From Kiloniellales bacterium (GTDB taxonomy: Bacteria > Pseudomonadota > Alphaproteobacteria > Kiloniellales > JAKSBE01): a stretch of 64,000 bases of DNA. Shown piece after piece: positions 48,715-61,136 of this stretch (position 1 is the stretch's first letter; each line of letters begins with the position of its first letter). Where the stretch lies: contig JASJBF010000051.1 of the NCBI GenBank assembly GCA_030066685.1, forward strand, positions 62,001 to 126,000. Direction: 5' to 3'. The notes beneath the pieces are model-generated. The model did no database searches, was not told the origin of the DNA, and worked only from the letters and a program-made list of their open reading frames with translations. The position numbers and the translations under genes were made by a program.

Positions 48715-49707
48715 TTAGTTGATCTCGCCCATCTTGGCCAGGAGGCTGCGGTGGATGTCGCGCTCCTGGAGCCAGTAGCTCTTGAGGTCCTTGCCGGTCA
48801 GGAAGGTGCCGCGCAGGCTGGCCTGGTTCATGTAGTCCTGCCAGTCCTTGGACTCGTAGACCTCGCGGAAGAGGTCCTGGTAGAAGGCGGCGGCTTCCTG
48901 GCTCATCCCCGGCGGGCCGACGATGCTGCGCTGCATGAAGTAGACGATCTCGCGTCCCTTCTCCTTGAAGGTCGGGACGTCGGTGAACATGTCGAGGCGT
49001 TCCGGGGTGAACACGGCCAGGGGACGGGTCTTGCCATCGAGGTAGTAGTCCTCCTGCTCCGCCGGGTTGTTGACCGTCGAGTCGGCGCGCTTCTCGACCA
49101 GCTCCTTGGCGACCCGGCCGCCGCCCTTGAAGGGCACGTACTTCATCCTGAGGCCGTAGGTGGCGTTGAGGGAGTCGGTCAGCAGGTTGTCCTCGGAGGA
49201 CTTGCCGGTCCCGGCCATGATCCACTTGTCGCCCTTGGCCTTGGCGGCGGCGATGAACTCGTCGAGCGAGGTGATGTTGGTGTCGGCGTGGACCCAGAGC
49301 ACGAAGGTGTCCTCGGCCATGCGGCCGATCGGCGTGAAGGTGTCGATGTCGATCTTCAACTCGGGCCGGCGCAGCGGCGTGGTATAGAAGCTGTTCAGGG
49401 TCACCATGACGACGTGCGGGTTGCCCCTGTTCTTGGCCATGTAGCTCAAGGCCTCGGCGCCCGAACCCTCGGGCTTGTTGATCGGGACGAAGGGCACCGG
49501 CGAAAGCTCCTCGTCCTCGATGATCCGCTTGAAGCGCCGGGCCATCTTGTCGGCGCCGCCGCCCTTGCCGGCCATGATGACCAGCTCGACCGGCTTGCGT
49601 GGTTCCCAGCTCTGCGCCGTCGCGTCGCTTGTCGCGAAGCCCAGCGCGAGGACCGCGGCAAGGCAGATTCCCAAAACCAGACTTCCGCGTGACCCTGCTT
49701 TCGCCAT
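48715..49707 (-). CDS. Tripartite tricarboxylate transporter (TTT) substrate-binding protein, Bug/TctC family
   Basis: A 330-residue protein. The signal peptide starts MAKAGSRGSLVLGICLAAV, followed by SWEPRKPVELVIMAGKGGGADKMARRF, the TctC ligand-binding loop. Later FVPINKPEGSGAEALSYM and the LWVHADTNITSLDEFIAAAK segment also match. It captures a carboxylate in the periplasm. The membrane subunits TctA/TctB are not nearby, so it is an orphan, as is common for this family. ATG 49707 has GGAGGAGAAG ahead. Confidence 0.9.
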   Translation of the reverse strand: MAKAGSRGSLVLGICLAAVLALGFATSDATAQSWEPRKPVELVIMAGKGGGADKMARRFKRIIEDEELSPVPFVPINKPEGSGAEALSYMAKNRGNPHVVMVTLNSFYTTPLRRPELKIDIDTFTPIGRMAEDTFVLWVHADTNITSLDEFIAAAKAKGDKWIMAGTGKSSEDNLLTDSLNATYGLRMKYVPFKGGGRVAKELVEKRADSTVNNPAEQEDYYLDGKTRPLAVFTPERLDMFTDVPTFKEKGREIVYFMQRSIVGPPGMSQEAAAFYQDLFREVYESKDWQDYMNQASLRGTFLTGKDLKSYWLQERDIHRSLLAKMGEIN

Positions 49708-50226
49708 ACTTCTCCTCCTGGTGACGAAGCCAGCACCGACTTTGGCCCGATCCCTAGCGGCCATGGCTGACGCTCAATCCTGGGACGGTGGGCGCGCGCA
49801 CCTGCAACCGATCCGATTTTGCAGCTCAAGCCTTCTCGCGCAAGCGGATAGGTCGGCGGCTCTGCGTCGACTTGCCGTTCGAGCGACCCCAACCTTTCGG
49901 GTCCCAAGTGTCGGTTTCCATGATTGCCGAAGGATATACGTGATCTCCGGGCACGGTGGCGATGCAAAAGACCCGGTCCACAAAAAAGACACAAGAGATT
50001 GATAAAAGCCATAGTCTTTCCGCAGCTTCGGCGGATCCAAATCAATTTGGGGTTGTTGCTTGAGGCGCTGCTGTGCTTTATCCTGAAACTCAGGTCACAC
50101 GAGCTGGCAACTCCATTGCTTTTTTTGTCTATGGAGAAGACCATACCCCACTAGATATATCCCTGGATCTTCACGCAGGGGTGGTGATCTCCGACCCGAG
50201 CTTCTGAAAAAAGGAGGCGATTGAGC
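49708..50226. other. Long AT-richer intergenic region between two receptor genes
   Basis: 519 bp between divergent tctC-like and TAXI genes, visibly less GC-rich than the rest, with runs such as CACAAAAAAGACACAAGAG and TTGCTTTTTTTGTC. It must hold both promoters. TATGG-AGAAGA-CCATA (about 50133-50148) is a small inverted repeat. No gene, RNA or full -35/-10 pair could be assigned. The TAXI gene has AAGGAGG at 50211. Confidence 0.5.
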
Positions 50227-51357
50227 ATGTTGAGGCCAGGAGGATCGTTTAGGAATACGTTCCTGCTCTGCGCCGCGGTCGTTGTGGCGGCCACAAGTGC
50301 ACAGGCGGAAAGCTACTTCCAGCTGAGAAAGAAGGTCAACGCCAACACGGTGCGCATCGTCACCGGCAGCATCGAGGACACGGCCTTCCGGATCGGCGCC
50401 GACATGTCCGCGGTCCTCGACAAGGGCGACGACCTGCGGATCCTGCCGATCATGGGCAAGGGTTCGCTGCAGAACGTCACCGACATCCTCTATCTCAAGG
50501 GCGTGGATGTCGGCATCATCCAGTCCGACGTCCTGGCCTATGTCCGCGACCGCAAGATCCACAAAGGCCTGGACCGCCGCCTCAACTACATCACCAAGCT
50601 CTACAACGAGGAATTCCATCTTCTGGCGCGCAAGCAGGTCGGGAGCCTCAAGGAGCTTGTCGGCAAGCGGGTGAACATCGGCGAGCCGGGCAGCGGATCG
50701 ACCGTCACGGCCTCGATCGTGTTCCAGACCCTGGGGATCCAGATCACGCCGACCAACTACGATCAGGCCCTGGCCCTGGAGATGCTGAAGAGCGGCAAGA
50801 TCGACGCCATGGTCTCGGTGGCGGCCAAGCCGACGGGCCTCCTGAGCACGGTCAAGGCCGAGGACGGGCTGCATCTCTTGGGCATCCCGCGGACCCCGGC
50901 GCTGCTGCAAACCTATCTGCCCGGGCGCTTGAAGGCCGAAGACTATCCGAAGCTGATCGCCGCCGGCAGCGAGATCGAGACGCTCTCGGTCGGCGCCGTC
51001 CTGGCGGTCTTTGCCTGGAAGCAGGACACCAAGCGCTATCGGAACGTCGAGCGCTTCGTAAACGCCCTTTTTGACAACATCTCCGAGTTCCAGAAGAGGC
51101 CACGGCACCGGAAGTGGACCGAGGTCAGCCTTCAGGCTTCTGTGCCCGGCTGGACCCGTTTTCCGGCCTCCGAGGCCTGGCTGCAGAGGCGGCTCGCCGT
51201 CGCCCGTTCCGGCGGGAGCAGCCAGGAGGACCAGCTTCAGGCCGCCTTCAAGGCCTTCCTGGCCAAGGAGGCGCCGGGCTTGGCCGACAAGATGAACCAG
51301 CGCCAGCAGGACGAGCTGTTCCAGCGCTTCCTGATCTGGGCCAAGGAAAACCAGTAA
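50227..51357 (+). CDS. TAXI family TRAP transporter solute-binding protein
   Basis: A 376-residue protein. The signal peptide (FRNTFLLCAAVVVAATSAQA) leads into a TAXI/NMT1-like fold: RIVTGSIEDTAFRIGADM, LPIMGKGSLQNVTDILYLKGVDVGI and KRVNIGEPGSGSTVTASIVF, the family's core. It is longer than usual (about 320), with a C-terminal extension ending FLIWAKENQ. The membrane subunits are not nearby. ATG 50227 is used because TTG 50221 lies too near AAGGAGG (50211-50217). A terminator follows. Confidence 0.85.
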   Translation: MLRPGGSFRNTFLLCAAVVVAATSAQAESYFQLRKKVNANTVRIVTGSIEDTAFRIGADMSAVLDKGDDLRILPIMGKGSLQNVTDILYLKGVDVGIIQSDVLAYVRDRKIHKGLDRRLNYITKLYNEEFHLLARKQVGSLKELVGKRVNIGEPGSGSTVTASIVFQTLGIQITPTNYDQALALEMLKSGKIDAMVSVAAKPTGLLSTVKAEDGLHLLGIPRTPALLQTYLPGRLKAEDYPKLIAAGSEIETLSVGAVLAVFAWKQDTKRYRNVERFVNALFDNISEFQKRPRHRKWTEVSLQASVPGWTRFPASEAWLQRRLAVARSGGSSQEDQLQAAFKAFLAKEAPGLADKMNQRQQDELFQRFLIWAKENQ

Positions 51358-51383
51358 CCGATCGGCACGAGATCGCAGAGCTC

Positions 51384-51421
51384 CGGGCCGCCGGCCTATT
51401 GGCTGGCGGCCCGTTTTCTTT
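51384..51421 (+). terminator. Rho-independent terminator of the TAXI gene
   Basis: CGGGCCGCCGGCC (51384-51396) pairs with GGCTGGCGGCCCG (51101-style 3' arm at 51401-51413) around TATT, with one wobble pair, followed by TTTTCTTTT. Confidence 0.92.
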
Positions 51422-51433
51422 TCACCGGGGTCT

Positions 51434-51823
51434 TCAGGTCGCCGCCGCCGCCTCGTCGGGCGCGAAGGCGACCTCGACGTGGTTGCCGTCGGGGTCCCGC
51501 AGGTGGATCTGGCGGATCCCCCAGTCGGGCACGGTGCGAAGCTCGTAGGCGATCTCGGCAGCGCGCAGACGCTCGAGGAAGGCCTCCAGCCCCTTGGCCG
51601 TGAAGGCGAAGTGCTCGATGCCCGAGATCCCGCCGCCCGCTGCCGGCGTCTCGATCTCGACCAGATGAATGGCCGCCTTGCTGCCGCAATAGAGCCAGGT
51701 GCCGTCGAAGCTGAAGGGCGGCCGCGGCCCGACTTTGAGGCCCAGGACCTCCCGATAGAAGCGGACGAGATCGGGGCTGCGGGCGGTGCGGATGTTGACG
51801 TGGTCGAGATCGATCAGGGCCAT
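51434..51823 (-). CDS. VOC family protein (glyoxalase/dioxygenase-like)
   Basis: A 129-residue protein with two beta-alpha-beta-beta-beta units. LIDLDHVNIRTARSPDLVRFYREVLGL carries the first metal His; HLVEIETP, GIEHFAFTAKG with a second His, and RQIHLRDPDGNHVEVAF with a final Glu complete the VOC site. The function (glyoxalase, ring-cleavage or fosfomycin-type) cannot be told. It is the last gene of the purine/bolA/grxD string. Confidence 0.88.
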   Translation of the reverse strand: MALIDLDHVNIRTARSPDLVRFYREVLGLKVGPRPPFSFDGTWLYCGSKAAIHLVEIETPAAGGGISGIEHFAFTAKGLEAFLERLRAAEIAYELRTVPDWGIRQIHLRDPDGNHVEVAFAPDEAAAAT

Positions 51824-51910
51824 GATTCGGCCAGTCTGACCGAGGCGCCGAAAAACGCAAGGGCCGCCCGATCCCGGGCGGCCCCGCAGGTCGTCCGACA
51901 GGCCGGCCGC

Positions 51911-52249
51911 TCAGGCGACGGCTTCGGTCTTGACGCCGCTCTTGGCCAGCAGGTCCTGGAGCTCGCCGCTCTGGAACATCTCGCGGATGATGTCGCAGCC
52001 GCCGACGAACTCGCCCTTGACGTAGAGCTGCGGGATCGTCGGCCAGTTGGTGAAGTCCTTGACTCCCTGGCGCAGGCCCGGGTCCTGCAGGACGTCGATG
52101 CCCTTGAACTTGACCCCCAGGTGGTTGAGGACCTGGACCACGGTGGCGGAAAAGCCGCACTGTGGGAAGACCGGCGTGCCCTTCATGAAGAGCACCACCT
52201 GGTTCTCGTCCAGCTCCTGTTGAATGCGCTCGTTGATCGTTTTGTCCAT
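51911..52249 (-). CDS. grxD: Monothiol glutaredoxin, Grx4 family
   Basis: A 112-residue protein. The active site is CGFS (FPQCGFSATVVQVL), preceded by VVLFMKGTPVFP, and followed by WPTIPQLYVKGEFVGGCDI with the cis-Pro and glutathione-binding GG. CGFS glutaredoxins carry a 2Fe-2S cluster shared with BolA proteins for iron-sulphur delivery; a BolA gene is 46 bp upstream. Confidence 0.96.
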   Translation of the reverse strand: MDKTINERIQQELDENQVVLFMKGTPVFPQCGFSATVVQVLNHLGVKFKGIDVLQDPGLRQGVKDFTNWPTIPQLYVKGEFVGGCDIIREMFQSGELQDLLAKSGVKTEAVA

Positions 52250-52294
52250 GCTGTCCTTCCTTGCGGTCCGGTCCAGGACCCCTGCCTTGCAGGC

Positions 52295-52534
52295 TTAGGC
52301 CTCCGGCGGCGCCGAGGTCTGCAGCGCGAGGGCGTGCAGCTCGTTGCCCATGCGTCCCTGAAGGGCCTGGTAGACCATCTGATGTTGCTGTACCCGGTTC
52401 TTGCCTTTAAAGGCGGAGGAGACGACGTAGGCGGCGTAGTGGTCACCGTCGCCGCGCAGATCCTCGATCTTCACCTCCGCGTCCGGCAGGGCGTCCTTGA
52501 TCAGCTTCTCGATTTCCGCCGGATTCATCGGCAT
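52295..52534 (-). CDS. BolA family protein
   Basis: A 79-residue protein, BolA/IbaG-like: IEKLIKDALPDAEVKIEDLRGDGDHYAAYVV with the [HC] cluster ligand candidate His near residue 34, then FKGKNRVQQHQMVYQALQGRMG-type ending and ELHALAL. It partners monothiol glutaredoxin in cluster transfer. The gene pair follows purL directly, as in many alphaproteobacteria. Confidence 0.92.
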   Translation of the reverse strand: MPMNPAEIEKLIKDALPDAEVKIEDLRGDGDHYAAYVVSSAFKGKNRVQQHQMVYQALQGRMGNELHALALQTSAPPEA

Positions 52535-52563
52535 GTCATTGCGTCCCCACCGCTTGTTCGATG

Positions 52564-54815
<2,252 letters not shown>

Positions 54816-54819
<4 letters not shown>

Positions 54820-55505
54820 GACAGCGCCTCCACCAGGCCGTCGAACATCGCCCGGCCGTCGTTGCCGCCGAGCTGCGGATCGGCGAGCCGCTCCGGATGG
54901 GGCATCAGGCCGAGCACGGTCTTGGCCTCGTTGTAGACCCCGGCGATGTTGGCCATGGAGCCGTTGGGATTGGCCGCCGGGCTCGGCGTGCCGTCGCGCT
55001 CGCAGTAGCGGAAGGCGATCTGCTCGCGGTCCTCAAGCCGCTTGAAGGTGTCCGCGTCGGCCTCGTAGTTGCCGTCGTGGTGGGCGACCGGGATGCGCAG
55101 GACCTGGCCGGTCTCGTAGCGTGCGGCGAAGAGGCTCTGACTGGTCTCGACCCGGATCAGCACGTCGCGGCAGACGAACCTGAGCTCGGCGTTGCGCATC
55201 AGGACGCCCGGCAGCAGACCGGCCTCGGTGAGGACCTGGAAGCCGTTGCAGATGCCCAGGGTCGGCACCCCGTCGCGGGCCCGGCGCACCACCTCGGTCA
55301 TGACCGGCGAGTGCGCGGCCATGGCGCCGCAGCGCAGGTAGTCGCCGAAGGAGAAGCCGCCCGGCAGGACCATCAGGTCGACGGCCTCGAAGTTCGCCTC
55401 CTTGTGCCAGACCATGATGGGCTCGCCGCCCATGGACTGCGCCAGCGCGACCTTCACGTCGCGGTCGCAGTTCGAACCCGGAAAGACGATCACCGCGGCT
55501 TTCAT
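54816..55505 (-). CDS. purQ: Phosphoribosylformylglycinamidine synthase, glutaminase subunit
   Basis: A 229-residue class I glutamine amidotransferase. [12 protein letters not shown] is the typical start, [16 protein letters not shown] holds the Cys nucleophile, and the His/Glu pair is in [10 protein letters not shown]. It passes ammonia to PurL. It lies 116 bp after purS. Confidence 0.97.
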
Positions 55506-55621
55506 CGAGGCCACTGTCTCCTGAGGGTTTCGGGGACTTCGGCGATCGGGCCGTCGAGCCCGACCGCCGGCGACCCTTCGCTTCGCCAGGGAAGATCTTG
55601 TGTCGCCGGGAGGACCAAGTC

Positions 55622-55864
55622 CTAAGCGTCCAGTTCGACCGAGTAGTTCTCGATCACCGTGTTGGCGAGCAGCTTCTCGCACATGGCCTCGACCTCGCGC
55701 CGGGCGCGCTCGGGATCACTCTCGGTCAGCTCGATCTCGAGGAACTTGCCCTGGCGAACGCCGGTCACCGAATCGAATCCCAGGGTGCCGAGGGCGTTGT
55801 GGATGGCCTTGCCCTGAGGGTCCAGAACGCCGGCCTTCAGCGTGACGTGAACTCTGGCTTTCAC
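55622..55864 (-). CDS. purS: Phosphoribosylformylglycinamidine synthase, PurS subunit
   Basis: An 80-residue protein from GTG 55864, with GGAGAAAG ahead on the minus strand. It matches the family: [41 protein letters not shown], and the closing [17 protein letters not shown]. It bridges PurL and PurQ. The upstream sequence is in the same frame with no stop for another 98 codons (see the next entry), so a longer fused product is possible. Confidence 0.93.
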   Translation of the reverse strand: MKARVHVTLKAGVLDPQGKAIHNALGTLGFDSVTGVRQGKFLEIELTESDPERARREVEAMCEKLLANTVIENYSVELDA

Positions 55865-56158
55865 GGGGCTTTCTCCATCGCCGGATTCGCGCGTGGAGAC
55901 TAGCCCTGGGCCCTGGGACTGACAAGCGGCCGCACGGTCCGGGGCCGCCGATTTTGCCCCCAGCGCGCCGATCGTCGCGAAGACGTAGGGCACCACGAAA
56001 GTCAAGATCACCTTCCACCAGACCAGGGCTTGGGCGCCGGTCAGAGCCTCGAACTGGTTTATGGCGGTGAGGACCGGGCCGACGACCAGAGCGACGATCG
56101 CAGCCCGCCGCGGGATGCCGCCGGAGACCGCGAGTCGTAGCCAGGTCATCAGCGCCAT
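55622..56158 (-). CDS. NrtS-like membrane segment, open in frame into purS (possible fusion)
   Basis: From ATG 56158 (GGAGGGCGAG ahead) the frame encodes about 70 residues of the NrtS nitrate/nitrite transporter type: [21 protein letters not shown] with the INQ motif and two spans, the second [21 protein letters not shown] short polar linker ([20 protein letters not shown]) then runs, without a stop, into purS. Total 178 residues. Either a real two-domain protein is made besides PurS from the internal GTG, or the NrtS stop has been lost. Stand-alone NrtS normally ends after the second span. Confidence 0.5.
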   Translation of the reverse strand: MALMTWLRLAVSGGIPRRAAIVALVVGPVLTAINQFEALTGAQALVWWKVILTFVVPYVFATIGALGAKSAAPDRAAACQSQGPGLVSTRESGDGESPVKARVHVTLKAGVLDPQGKAIHNALGTLGFDSVTGVRQGKFLEIELTESDPERARREVEAMCEKLLANTVIENYSVELDA

Positions 56159-56290
56159 GAGGCTCTCGCCCTCCGGGTCGGGGCAGGTGGCTCCAGGCGG
56201 ACCAGTCTAGGGAGGTCAAAGGGTGCCGGCCAATTGCAAAGGGCGGCGCCTTTCGGGTGCCGCCCTGAAGCAACCTCGGTCCGGCCCCGG

Positions 56291-57052
56291 CTACTGCATC
56301 ACGCGGGGCCCCTTGATGTCGATCGGGCCGGCTTCGGGCAGCACGCCCAGGCGGCGGGCGACCTCCTGGTAGGCCTCGGCGACCTGGCCCAGGTCGCGGC
56401 GGAAGCGGTCCTTGTCCAGCTTCTCGTTGGTCTTGGTGTCCCAGAGCCGGCAGGAGTCCGGGCTGATCTCGTCGGCGAGGATGATCCGCATCTCCTCGTT
56501 CTCCCAGAGCCGGCCGAACTCCAGCTTGAAGTCGACCAGGCGCAGGCCGACCCCCATCAGCAGGCCCGAGAGGAAGTCGTTGACCCTCAGCGAGAGCTGC
56601 AGCATGTCGTCGAGGTCCTGGGTCGAGGCCCAGCCGAAGGCGGTGATGTGCTCCTCGGTGACCAGGGGATCGCCCAGGTCGTCGGACTTCAGGTAGTACT
56701 CGACGATGGAGCGGGGCAGGGGCGCGCCTTCCTCCATCTTGAAGCGCTGGGCGAAGGACCCGGCCGCGATGTTGCGGACCACCACCTCCAGCGGGATGAT
56801 CTCGACCTCGCGGACCAGCTGCTCGCGCATGTTCAGGCGGCGCATGAAGTGAGTCGGAATGCCCACCTCCGACAGCCGCACCATGAAGTACTCCGAGATC
56901 CGGTTGTTCAGGACGCCCTTGCCGGTGATGACGCCCTGCTTCTGGTTGTTGTAAGCCGTCGCGTCGTCCTTGAAGTACTGGACGAGGGTCCCGGGCTCGG
57001 GGCCTTCGAAGAGGACCTTCGCCTTGCCCTCGTAGATCCGCTTGCGTCGCAT
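56291..57052 (-). CDS. purC: SAICAR synthase
   Basis: A 253-residue protein. [32 protein letters not shown] is the start typical of PurC, then [29 protein letters not shown] and [12 protein letters not shown]. It adds aspartate to CAIR in purine synthesis. ATG 57052 is preferred to GTG 57061. Its promoter is at 57142-57170. Confidence 0.97.
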   Translation of the reverse strand: MRRKRIYEGKAKVLFEGPEPGTLVQYFKDDATAYNNQKQGVITGKGVLNNRISEYFMVRLSEVGIPTHFMRRLNMREQLVREVEIIPLEVVVRNIAAGSFAQRFKMEEGAPLPRSIVEYYLKSDDLGDPLVTEEHITAFGWASTQDLDDMLQLSLRVNDFLSGLLMGVGLRLVDFKLEFGRLWENEEMRIILADEISPDSCRLWDTKTNEKLDKDRFRRDLGQVAEAYQEVARRLGVLPEAGPIDIKGPRVMQ

Positions 57053-57141
57053 TCTTGTCACCCGATTTCGGCCAAAACCGTCTTTTTTCAGAGGCTTAGT
57101 AGGCCTTGCGATGGACCCGGCCAGCGCCGGATCGACGCCCA

Positions 57142-57170
57142 GATATAGCAGTTGCGATCCCCCAAAACAA
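57142..57170 (-). promoter_or_regulatory. Promoter for purC
   Basis: On the minus strand TTGTTT (57165-57170), 17 bases, TATATC (57142-57147), about 90 bp before the purC start. The purC-purS-purQ-purL genes probably run from here. Confidence 0.6.
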
Positions 57171-57185
57171 CGTCATGAAGCGGCC

Positions 57186-57956
57186 TCAACCATGAAGATT
57201 CGCGGGCAGATAAGGCGCCTCGTCCGGCCGCCCTGCCGCGAAGAGCCATTGCAAATCAATATCTTGGGTCGCCAGATCCTGGCCTAGGGCGATCAGGGAG
57301 CTGGACACGGTCCCGAAGCCGCTGGCCAGGCCCAGGTTCATGGCGGCCATAGGGTCGGCGCCGCCGGGATCGCCACGATCCGCCAGTATCGCCTGCCAGG
57401 CGGCCCAGTCGCCGGTGCCGGGATCCGGCGCCGCCGCCGCCTCCAGGCGCGGCAGATAGCGCCGGATCCGGGGGCTGGAGGGATCGTTGCGGTCGCCGGC
57501 GGTCAGCAGGGTCAGGCCGGGGGGCAGGGGATGGGCCTCCGGGCCCCGCGTCGCCTCGGGCCCGAGGTGGCGCAGCCAGACCGCGTCGCGGCGGTCGGCG
57601 ACGACCAGGTTGAAACTGCGGTAGTCGGCCGGCGAGATCGCCGCCAGCTCTGCAGCGGCGGCCCGGGCGGACTCCGCGTCCAGGGCCCGCAGCACGAGCT
57701 CGCCGCGGGAGCGCTTGCCGGGCTGCGGGCCCAGGCTGCCGCGGCGGTTGAGGATCGCCGCGACCAGCCCGGTCGCGCTGTTCAGACCAAGCCAGGAGCC
57801 CCCGCCCAGCAGGTCGAGGCCGGCCATGACCTCGGGTCGCTCGGGCCAGTGCCGGCCGGGTGCCCGCCAGGGCCGGTCGCGCATCTCGTCCCGGTTGGCG
57901 CCGAGGATCAGGGGCCAGGGATGGGCGGGGCGGAACAACAGGATGAGCGTGCACAT
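57186..57956 (-). CDS. NRDE family protein (TANGO2-like)
   Basis: A 256-residue protein beginning MCTLILLFRP, with the N-terminal Cys and the hallmark ILGANRDEMRDRPW. Later LLGGGSWLGLNSATGLVAAILNRRG and FNLVVADRRDAVWLRH also match. NRDE/TANGO2 proteins have an Ntn-hydrolase fold; eukaryotic TANGO2 has been linked to heme or lipid handling; bacterial function is not settled. It is upstream of the purC promoter and separate from it. Confidence 0.9.
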   Translation of the reverse strand: MCTLILLFRPAHPWPLILGANRDEMRDRPWRAPGRHWPERPEVMAGLDLLGGGSWLGLNSATGLVAAILNRRGSLGPQPGKRSRGELVLRALDAESARAAAAELAAISPADYRSFNLVVADRRDAVWLRHLGPEATRGPEAHPLPPGLTLLTAGDRNDPSSPRIRRYLPRLEAAAAPDPGTGDWAAWQAILADRGDPGGADPMAAMNLGLASGFGTVSSSLIALGQDLATQDIDLQWLFAAGRPDEAPYLPANLHG

Positions 57957-58094
57957 GATCCCTCAGGGCGCCACCGGGCGCCGTGATCGGCGGTTGACCC
58001 GGTGACCCGGAGTCTGCTGATCTGAGCCTTCGTTGCAGGGGAGGGCGGGATGCACGGGACAGCCGATCCGGTGGTTGCGGGCGAGGAGGCGAGC

Positions 58095-59096
58095 ATGACA
58101 GCTTCGCTGACGGATCGCAGCTTCTTGAAGCTTGACGACTTCTCCTCGGCCGAGATCCAGAGCCTGCTCGACCTGGCCGCGAAGCTCAAGGCGGAGAAGC
58201 GGGCACGGCGCGAGGAGCGCCGGCTGGCCGGACGCAACGTCGCGTTGATCTTCGAGAAGTCCTCGACCCGGACCCGCTCGGCCTTCGAGGTCGCGGCCTT
58301 TGACCAGGGCGCGCAGGTCACCTACTTCGACAGCGCCGGCTCCCACCTGGGCGGCAAGGAGTCCATGAAGGACACGGCGCGGGTCCTGGGCCGCATGTAC
58401 GACGGCATCGCCTACCGCGGCCACGGCCAGAAGGTGGTCGAGGAGCTGGCGGCCTATGCCGGCGTGCCGGTCTGGAACGCCCTGACTCAAGAGTATCATC
58501 CGACCCAGAGCCTGGCCGACCTGCTGACCATGCAGGAGCATTGCGACAAGCCCTTCAACGAGATCGTCTGCTGCTATCTCGGGGACGCCGGCAACAACAC
58601 CTGCAACTCCCTGGCCATGGGCGCGGCCAAGATGGGCCTCGAGCTGCGCCTGGCGGCGCCGGAGTCCTGTTGGCCCGAACGGGCCCTCTTCGAGAGCTGC
58701 CAGGCCGTTGCCGCCGCGGCCGGCGGCCGCTTGCTGCTGAGCGAGGAAATCGCCCCGGCCCTCGCGGGCGCCGACTTCGTCTACACCGACGTCTGGGTCT
58801 CGATGGGCGAGCCGGCCTCGGTCTGGGAGACCCGGATCGAGGCTCTGCGCCCCTATCGGGTGACCCCGGAGATCATGGCGGCGACCGGCAATCCCGAGAC
58901 CCGCTTCCTGCACTGCCTCCCGGCGATCCACAACCGGGAGACCGAGCTGGGCGAGCGGGTGTTCCGCGACTACGGCCTCGACGGCCTGGAGGTCACCGAA
59001 GCGGTCCTCGAGTCCGAGGCCTCGATCGTTTTCGAGCAGGCCGAAAACCGGCTCCATACCATCAAGGCGGTGATGGTCGCCACCCTCGCCGGCTAG
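58095..59096 (+). CDS. argF: Ornithine carbamoyltransferase
   Basis: A 333-residue protein (E. coli 334). The carbamoyl-P site is [16 protein letters not shown], then [32 protein letters not shown], and [13 protein letters not shown] with the Cys that binds ornithine; [11 protein letters not shown] is also present. It makes citrulline in arginine synthesis. The length and SMGE are of the E. coli-like long type. ATG 58095 is used; ATG 58050 would add 15 residues. The stop TAG is the first three bases of a family B repeat. Confidence 0.94.
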   Translation: MTASLTDRSFLKLDDFSSAEIQSLLDLAAKLKAEKRARREERRLAGRNVALIFEKSSTRTRSAFEVAAFDQGAQVTYFDSAGSHLGGKESMKDTARVLGRMYDGIAYRGHGQKVVEELAAYAGVPVWNALTQEYHPTQSLADLLTMQEHCDKPFNEIVCCYLGDAGNNTCNSLAMGAAKMGLELRLAAPESCWPERALFESCQAVAAAAGGRLLLSEEIAPALAGADFVYTDVWVSMGEPASVWETRIEALRPYRVTPEIMAATGNPETRFLHCLPAIHNRETELGERVFRDYGLDGLEVTEAVLESEASIVFEQAENRLHTIKAVMVATLAG

Positions 59097-59144
59097 AGCA
59101 CGATGATATGAGGTCGAATCGACCTCATGTCTGAATCGTGCTCT
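59094..59144. repeat. AGAGC palindrome, family B copy 3, overlapping the argF stop
   Basis: Begins TAGAGCACGATG and ends ATCGTGCTCT; inner arms ATGAGGTCG/CGACCTCAT. It differs from the copy at 44324 by only a few bases. Its first TAG is the stop of argF. It may fold in the mRNA as an end signal. Confidence 0.88.
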
Positions 59145-59194
59145 CAACCGCTTTAGGTCCGGACAGAGCCGTCTTTCGGCCGCGCCGCCAGACC

Positions 59195-59208
59195 TTGCGC
59201 GAGATCAA
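59195..59208. promoter_or_regulatory. FNR/FixK-like box
   Basis: TTGC-GCGAGA-TCAA fits the FixK consensus TTG(A/C)-N6-(T/G)CAA. It is 150 bp upstream of the zeta-subunit gene. One such match can occur by chance. Confidence 0.35.
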
Positions 59209-59357
59209 GGCGGAGGTGGATCGCCGCCTGCGAGGCTTTCGACCTGGATCTTGACCTTCACCTTAAATAAGGGAAAACAGCGGCTATATATCCGGTAGGA
59301 CGGCGTCAGGCGGCGAGTTCGGCCTGGCTTGAGGAATCTCCAGGGAGAGCGGCGGAA

Positions 59358-59678
59358 ATGACAACGTTCAACGATCGAGAGAAGGCTTTCGAGGACAAGT
59401 ACAAGCACGACCAGGAGCTGCAGTTCAAGGTCGAGGTCCGGCGCAACAAGATGCTCGGCCTCTGGGTTGCGGAGCTCATTGGGCTGCAGGGTGCTGACGC
59501 CGAAGCCTACGCCAAGGAAGTGGTCGCCTCCGACTTCGAGGAGCCGGGTGATGCCGATGTCGTGCGCAAGGTCCTGGGCGACCTCGAGGCCAAGGGCCAG
59601 GAGATGACCGAGCACCGGCTGCGCAAGAAGATGGACGAGCTGCTCCTCTCGGCGAAGCAGCAGGTGATGTCCGAGTAG
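59358..59678 (+). CDS. F1-ATPase inhibitor zeta subunit (DUF1476 family)
   Basis: A 106-residue, highly charged helical protein: TTFNDREKAFEDKYKHDQEL then QFKVEVRRNKMLGLWVAEL, the signature of this alphaproteobacterial family, and a helical end with LRKKMDELLLSAKQQ. In Paracoccus the zeta subunit binds F1-ATPase and blocks ATP hydrolysis, acting through its N-terminal region. The family is nearly confined to Alphaproteobacteria, so it supports the assignment. The upstream 213 bp hold AT-rich DNA and a possible FNR/FixK-like box. Confidence 0.93.
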   Translation: MTTFNDREKAFEDKYKHDQELQFKVEVRRNKMLGLWVAELIGLQGADAEAYAKEVVASDFEEPGDADVVRKVLGDLEAKGQEMTEHRLRKKMDELLLSAKQQVMSE

Positions 59679-59704
59679 GGCCGGCCGCCGCGGCGGCCAG
59701 CACA

Positions 59705-61033
<1,329 letters not shown>

Positions 61034-61136
61034 GCGGGTCTCGGCTGCAAGGGCGGCTGTGGCCTAACCAAGAGGAGCGTCCAGGCAATGTCAACGCCGG
61101 GCGACGCGCCCGCCGAGCCCGGCCTTGCAAGAGCGC

